Assembly (NCBI GenBank): GCA_022495005.1 | Contig: JAGYXB010001842.1 | Coordinates: forward strand, 1 to 64,000 | Direction: 5' to 3' | Origin: Rhyacophila brunnea | Lineage: Eukaryota; Arthropoda; Insecta; Trichoptera; Rhyacophilidae | DNA length: 64,000 nt | Shown here: one piece after another, positions 58,021 to 64,000 of the stretch | Layout of the letters: each line of letters opens with the position of its first letter | How positions within the stretch are numbered: the stretch's first letter is position 1 | Translations under genes and position numbers: made by a program | The notes under the pieces: generated by a model | The model's input: only the letters and a program-made list of their open reading frames with translations | Database searches by the model: none | What the model was told of the DNA's origin: nothing

Positions 58021-61000
58021 TCAGTCGTTTGACTGCTCTGAACGAGACGTTTGACAATCGCAATCAGGAGTTTGCATTGAAACCGGAGAGGTCATGTCAT
58101 TAAAAGATGATCTAGGCATCAGCATTCTCATATCTGCGTCATATAAAAGCTTACTGATTTTAAATTCTACTTGCGCACGCGTATAATTATCGTAGGTGCC
58201 TAATTTATTTGCTATATGCTCTCCAAAACTAGAAAAATCACTCTTCCGTTTAGTATGGGTTTCATTTATTATATTTTGTTCTGCATTTTTAAACGTCGCA
58301 TGTGTATTGGTCTTAGATTTCTTTTTAGACTTAATTTGTGATGGTTTGTGTGTCGTGCCACGTGTGATCAGAGAGTTGGGTGTCACTACAGAATCCACGA
58401 TTTCATCTTTTTCAACACTCTCAGTTGCCTGAAAAAAATATAAATAAAGTAGATATTATAAGGGATGCAGTCATCTTCCTTCCTCTATTTATAATTATTG
58501 ATAAGTGGTGGCAGAGCAGTTTGACGTTCACCAATTTTCACAACCTGTCTAACAGCATCATACAATGACAACAACGCGTTTCGTTTCGGTACACTTAAAG
58601 AATGAGATTTGTGAGACAGTCATCACTTGTGCGTGTAAACAGTTAGGTCCCTATTATTGTCAGAGTTAAATTTACCAGTGGCAAAGGGTAGAGGTAGGCT
58701 GTTAAGATTCGACGTAAATGATGCATATTAAACTTTGTCAGTAAAATGGATTTATTTTCATTGAGCTAAGACTAGTGTATAAATAATGTTTGTTAGTTTT
58801 TAAAATTCAATTAAACTGTCTAATCCAGGGGGGGGGCAAAATTTTTGGATGGAGGGCCAAATTCAAGAATTCAAAATGAGCGGCGGGCCGCATGTAAAAT
58901 ACAATTTTTAGATAGGTATACCTACACTATTTATTAACACGAAAAATAAACATTTTTTAAATTCAGGCGTTAATTTTGTAGTTGATATTCTCAAAATTGC
59001 TTGTAAATGGGCATTGGAGACATTTGATCGTAAAGAATTTTTATGGAGGTTCATGAAAAAAAATGTAGGTTGATCCAAAAATAACGAACATTTTTCTTGC
59101 ATAATCTTTAAGTTGGTCGAATTTGTCTGAATTAAGGGCATTGTAAAGTTTGGAGATTTCTTCACGACGATGCAATTTTCTTAAATCAGTGTCACACTGC
59201 AGATCAAAAATCTCAAGTTGTAGCTCTGTCGGTACACTATCAATATATATTGAAAATGGATCGCGTACTATTGCTGAACTTGTCTCAATTTTTCGGAAGT
59301 CACCAAATCATTGTGAAAAATCGTCATTCAGAACTTTAATAATTTTACCATATTCTTCAAATCTATATTCTGATATATTCACCAACTTCAAAGTTGGAAA
59401 GTGGTCCACGTCGTTATTCGATATTTGTCGAAGGAATAACTTGAGTTTTAATTGAAATCCATTCAAACTTTTTACCATATCATGGGCATATATTTTTTTT
59501 CCTTAAAACGCGGAGTTAAAAGTATTTAAATGTGTCACGATCTTCAACGTAGAAAATAGTTGTTACATAGTGTGAGACGAGGCGCAAGGAAGACGTACTG
59601 AGATAATACATTTACGAAACAACAAATTCTTCAAATTTTAATCTATTGTCAATATTTTTTAAAAAAATTATAAAAAAGTTATTCGTAATCAGAAGTACAT
59701 TGATGGCGGGCCACAAAAAAATACCCGGCGGGCCACATGCGGCCCGCGGGCCGCAGTTTGCCCCCCCTGGTCTAATCCATGCCATAATAGATAATTAGAT
59801 AATAGTCAAAAAATACTTATCTATAAAACATCTAAGAATATTCAATTAAATTTAACATGAGTTTGGATATATTATAGATAGAATATTATTTTTATCTATT
59901 ATAGTTTGGTTTAGGAAGGGCTTAACGAATTTTTAAAAAATGAACCAACAATATGTGTAAGTACTTAATATGTTTTCTTAATCTAACGAAAACAAATAAG
60001 TATGAATGAAAAAGTGTGCACAATTTTATTATATCGCCCAAAATATACCAAAACTATTATGGTTTGTATTAGGCAAGGTTTAATTGATTTTTAAAAACTA
60101 ACCAACACCGTCTGTAAATTATAGTCTTAGTTCAATGAAAACAAATAAGTATGACTAACAAAGTTTAATGTGTACTATTTATGGCGGATATTACACCCTG
60201 CCTCCACACTTCGCTACTGATGTTTATGGCGGCACTATGGATGCTAGTATTGACCTGGAATGACGCAAAAATACTAGCGAGTGACAGGGATTATCGAAGG
60301 CACTGTGTGGTGTCTATATGCGGACATGGTTGAAGAGGAGAATAATTATAAATGGTAACATTATTCTCGCTGTGATTTTGAAAAATATTATAACAGTCAA
60401 AAGGTTAAGGCTATACTTCAACTGAGGCCTGGTCTAAAAGGATCGTGACTAGGCGATGCGCGGATTGTGGAAATGACGCGACCCGAACGAAATATAATTT
60501 GTCATAAAATTCAATATGCGTCCTTTTAATGGAATGTTTATCATTATATTCGTAATAATAATAGTATATTCATTGACATGTTTTCTTTTTCAAGTACATG
60601 CGGAACGTTTTGTAGTCATCTGTACACGATTTAAGAATATATTCCTCCGACGCCATCACAAAACAAATTGACGTGCTCACACCTCGTCTATCAGTCTTCG
60701 ATTGGCGACGACTGCAAAATTTCGTTACACCTACTATTGAAAATTATTTGCCGTTTTACTTATTATGGTCTTAATGAATCAGTTATACTTACGATTATAT
60801 TTGTCGGATTGTCACTGTCCAGTCCGGTATCTGGTATGTCCCGTGACAATACAAATGACATAGCCTCATACGCAAACCAGATGACTTGTTTGCTACCTCC
60901 GGCTCCAGATCTCTTTTTCCTCTGTTCATTTTTGGCGTAAGTCCGCAGGCATTTGAATTTTTTATACACCTCTTCGCTGGTCGAATCAAATTTGTTTGCG

Positions 61001-63304
61001 ATAGCGGCCCAACTTTCCTTTTTACCAAACCGATCTCTATAATTTTGATCGTCCACATCCCATAATTCAGGACGTACATGTATTTCATTGATGAGTTCTA
61101 CAACTTTGTCGTTTGTCCATTTATTAATTGTCGACGCTATAAAACAAACAATCATAAAATATAATTAACACACAAACGTAATAAGCGACTTGGAGGATAG
61201 TAAAAAAAATATTTATATCTAAAAGGTGGGGTGTATACCTACGAAGAACTTGGACTATAAATAAAAGGAGCCATAGAGCCGTTTCACACGAGACACCGGT
61301 GTTCGAGAGGCCGTATTTACACATAAATGAATGAGTGCGTTCAGACGGAGACACTCGCGTGTCGCGCCATAGATACACCGTCCCGTCGGCGCCTCACTTA
61401 CGGCAGCTTTTTATGTCTCCAATGTTTGTATTTCTAATTTATGACGTGAAAATATGCACGTTGATTCATTCGCTACCTCAGGCGTTCATATAAATAAAAC
61501 AAAGGAACTCGTGAAAAACCGTGGATGGCTTTGACACCAGAGACATAGCCGTGTCCCGTGTGAAACGGGCCTTAGAGCATCTGCACACATATACACTAAA
61601 CGTAACCACAGCTCAGTCGCTAGTGGACGCGACCAGCTGCTGCGGTATAATTTTTCAAAGGGTTTCAATGAACGCTCCACACACTAGTGGAGTGTTTGGT
61701 CCACAAGCTGTGGCAGACGCCGGTGCTCGTTCCCAGCGGTTAACACTTGCACAAAGGCTGCAAGTAATTTCGAATATTTCACACATACATACGATTACAA
61801 TCGTATTTAAAAAAAAAAACAGACAATGTCAAAACCAGTGTCATACTATCACTAAACCTGAGGCTGTACGTATTTTAGCGCAACGTGCTTACAGCAATGT
61901 AATTTTTGTTAATATAAATATTAGTTTAAGTGCGCTGGATTCGATGCCAAATGTTCAAAGCTCTTACTATATAATTATTCAAACAAATGTCTCTGTGTGT
62001 TTATTTTTTTAGATTATGCAAATCAATCAACAGTGGCTGGTAATTAAAGTCGTAAGAGATAATTATACTAGATACAGCCAACCTACCTTCAGCAGGCCTT
62101 CACCACTGCTACATACAAATACTTTAGTGTTTATGTTCGATTAAATATTATTGACTTACCAGTGCCACATATAGGGTCAATTCTTGTAAATCTTTCATTA
62201 TATTCCTCGAGCTCCTTTTTGGCGTCCTGTTCATCAATCTGAATGTAATCAGAAGGGGTGTCCTCTACCTGTTTTGCTGATGATTGAAGACTCGCAGCGT
62301 CCGTCAATAGTGTGCTCGCGGTAATAAACTAAAAAAAAAGCAAACAGTGCATCAAAATACACACGACAACTAACAGTGAGTATAATATATCTTGCAGGTT
62401 TCCTATACAGTGGCGGCTCGACGACTTTCTAGGTGGTGGGGTTTATGAATTAATTATTAAATCTACATACCTACCAACTTTATCATATTATACATTCTGA
62501 ACCAAGCTACTTATAATAATATGATTATCTCAGTCGACTTAATTGATAATAATGATTATTATAGACTTACCATCATCAGTTTTTAACAACGACATTCAGC
62601 GAGCGTTTTTACTCACCTCGGGGTCATTTAATTCGCTCCCCAGTACGCGCATACTAACGCTAATGCATTCACATTTTTTGTAAAGCGCGATTTGTATTGC
62701 GGCGACTGGATGGGACTGAGTGACCCCAGTCAGCGAAAAATAGACGCCATAGTTGGTCCGGTAGAAATAGGGAGTATTTAATTTAATTAATTATTTTAAT
62801 TCCGCGCAATCATCATTATGTTATACCTAACTTAATTTACCATCATTGCTTTATTCATTTGTATACTAATAAAAAATATCTTTTTAAAATAGCGACGGGT
62901 TTAAATGGATAAAATAAATTAAATAGTTCATTTAATCATGTAATTAAGTGGGTATATTATGACAATAATAAAAATATCGGACGTGTATTTTTGACTTGAT
63001 AACGATGTGGGGATGGTCCCTATGAACCCTTAAGGTGAAGCCGCCCCTGTTCCTAAATAAGCGAGTGCGTTCAGCAAGACGACGTGATTTGACCGTTACT
63101 CTATTATGAGGCTTGAGATGGACATGGAAGAAATTGTTGAAGTAGTTATTTCCTCAAGAAGCAGAGAAAGAAGAAAAAGAAATATTGGTTACTCCCCAAC
63201 TGCAAGAACGTCGTAGTAAAGGGATGTTCAATGCGTTTTTCAGTGATTTGAAAAAATATGAAAATATTTTTTTCACTAACCTGTGACATGTAATGATGAT
63301 TCAT
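58021..63304 (-). CDS. MADF-domain (MADF-BESS type) DNA-binding protein
   Basis: Minus-strand exons 63304-63281, 62328-62160, 61136-60793 and 58428-58021 join with phases 0, 1 and 0 and GT-AG borders, giving 314 aa. An in-frame stop lies upstream of the ATG. Exon 1 is only MNHHYMSQ. Exon 2 is acidic. Exon 3 is a MADF domain (about residues 70-160): NDKVVELINEIHVRPELWD, YRDRFGKKESWAAIA, KKFKCLRTYAKNEQRKKRSG and VIWFAYEAMSFV. Exon 4 ends with FGEHIANKL and AQVEFKISKLLYDADM, resembling the oligomerising C-terminal region of MADF-BESS proteins. MADF proteins bind DNA as Myb/SANT-like regulators. All three introns hold transposons, yet the frame is intact. Confidence 0.8.
58676..60219 (+). mobile_element. 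hAT-type foldback MITE (family FB), copy f, split by another hAT
   Basis: It starts CAGTGGCAAAGGGTAGAGG and ends CTCCACACTTCGCTACTG. Removing the nested element 58826-59769 and one target copy restores a typical FB copy of about 590 bp. It lies in intron 3 of the MADF gene. Confidence 0.85.
58826..59769 (-). mobile_element. Nested hAT transposon with decayed transposase
   Basis: The ends are CAGGGGGGGGGCAAAA and TTTGCCCCCCCTG. A perfect 8-bp target duplication, GTCTAATC, lies at 58818-58825 and 59770-59777. The minus strand near 59165-58908 carries FFFMNLHKNSLRSNVSNAHL followed by RISTTKLTPEF, the C-terminal signature of the hAT transposases related to GTF2IRD2. The frame is short and broken, so it is non-autonomous. 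GGCGGGCC-rich subterminal repeats occur at both ends. Confidence 0.9.
60400..60760. repeat. Dispersed repeat family R4, copy 2
   Basis: It matches 35745-36350, with AAGGCTATACTTCAACTGAG and TACACGATTTAAGAATATAT, ending TTGAAAATTATTTGCCGTTT. It sits directly before the donor of MADF exon 3 (intron 3). Confidence 0.6.
61273..61573. mobile_element. Inverted-repeat MITE (family M3), copy 2
   Basis: The ends GAGCCGTTTCACACGAGACA and the complement of AGGCCCGTTTCACACGGGAC flank 300 bp. It is related to 39701-40018. In intron 2 of the MADF gene. A 163-codon open frame (61521-62012) starts inside it and is probably chance. Confidence 0.65.
62408..63049. mobile_element. hAT-like MITE (family M4), copy 2
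   Basis: It starts CAGTGGCGGCTCGACGAC and ends TGAAGCCGCCCCTG. Flanks TTCCTATA and TTCCTAAA match at 7 of 8 positions, an 8-bp hAT-type target duplication. It shares the ends of copy 1 (42445-42922), inverted. In intron 1 of the MADF gene. Confidence 0.75.
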
Positions 63305-64000
63305 GCCTTTCAGATCCAGTGACTGCAGTCATATAAGATAGGATAAGTATATGCTCGGAATATCAGTCCTATGCGACATTTATTTTACCACAGGAAAAAC
63401 TCGGCTACAAATTGCAGTCCTCAGTTCCCAATGAATACGACAAAATATTCATCAGAATCACCACCGCCTTGCGCTACAAAGAATTTTCCAGAGTTTTTGC
63501 AAGGCGGTTTCATAGGCCTTGGCCGAATTCAAATTAGCAATACCCGATGCGGGTAGAAGAATAGTTTTCAATAAGGCATATTTCTCAGCCGGCACAATTT
63601 TCATTTGACTAGCATCAAGTAGAGTAGTTTGCGTGCCAAAGTCCTAAAAGAAACCTCGATAGTAAATGCGAGGTATCCATAAAGGCATCTAGGAAATAAA
63701 AAACCTATGTTTGAATGTCAATAAGATCATTTGACGAGATTTTGAATACATTGAGGCTGTCAATCTCATGCCAAGATACGAATATAAGACTGTGCATTAT
63801 GTCAGAAGAAAAATTATCAGTACAAGTAGGTTATGGGGAAGCCAGAGGCAAACACAGTTTGAAAATAGCCTATATACACAGGATTATTTGTTAGGTTGGG
63901 TTTGTTTGGGTTAGGTTAAGTTAGGTTTTCATTCTTAAATTCATGAATTTTGCCCAAAATCGGCTATGACAATAATTAGCGCAGTTCCCACCTGGCTTCC
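63305..64000. other. 5' flank of the MADF gene with a TTAGG-like tract
   Basis: No TATA box is evident upstream of the ATG. At 63885-63975 ATTTGTTAGGTTGGG, GGTTAGGTTAAGTTAGG, TTTTCATTC and AAATTCATGAATTTTGCCC repeat the segment at 10440-10515. No gene is seen. Confidence 0.45.

Noticed and set aside
61521..62012. 163-codon plus-strand open frame
   Set aside because: It begins inside an M3 MITE, lies in an intron of the MADF gene on the opposite strand, and has low-complexity, non-protein-like composition towards its end.

Overview
The window is AT-rich animal DNA and looks like an insect genome. Three things point there: genes with short exons and GT-AG introns; degenerate RTE, jockey-like and hAT elements of the kind common in insects; and short TTAGG-type words. 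The order cannot be settled from sequence alone. Lepidoptera and Hemiptera both fit. Nothing looks bacterial or viral.

The host genes form two groups. The left half (about 2.4-27.9 kb) holds two plus-strand paralogs of an unrecognised secreted, cysteine-containing protein. The downstream paralog (19605-27855) has a signal peptide and five phase-compatible exons, with no last exon visible. The upstream paralog shows only its last three exons (2427-2600, 9783-10007, 11673-11831), and the middle one carries an in-frame TAA. The right half (38-63.3 kb) holds three DNA-binding-protein genes. Two are head-to-head C2H2 zinc-finger paralogs with matching exon structure: 439 aa and 10 fingers on the minus strand, and 618 aa and 15 fingers on the plus strand. 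The third is a four-exon MADF-domain gene on the minus strand (314 aa).

The rest is mostly repeats. The most striking structure is two large, nearly perfect palindromes that almost touch. Palindrome A has arms 846-3010 and 3646-5809. Palindrome B has arms 5819-7220 and 7833-9233. A short AGATCA repeat joins them. Palindrome A contains and duplicates an exon of the upstream secreted-protein gene, so a transcript of that gene would fold into a long double-stranded hairpin. Other repeats include six copies of a hAT-type foldback MITE with CAG...CTG ends, one of them split by a second hAT element with a perfect 8-bp target duplication. There is a 3.2-kb RTE retrotransposon with frameshifts and a Glu-to-Lys change in its endonuclease. 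There is also a 2.5-kb inverted-repeat element whose core is an array of about 118-bp units that reverses direction midway (4 forward, 6 reverse), plus tRNA-derived SINEs and several smaller MITE families.

Transposons sit in every intron of the zinc-finger and MADF genes, yet all exon phases in those three genes close. Those genes therefore appear intact. All gene models are read by eye from splice sites and reading frames, with no transcript support.
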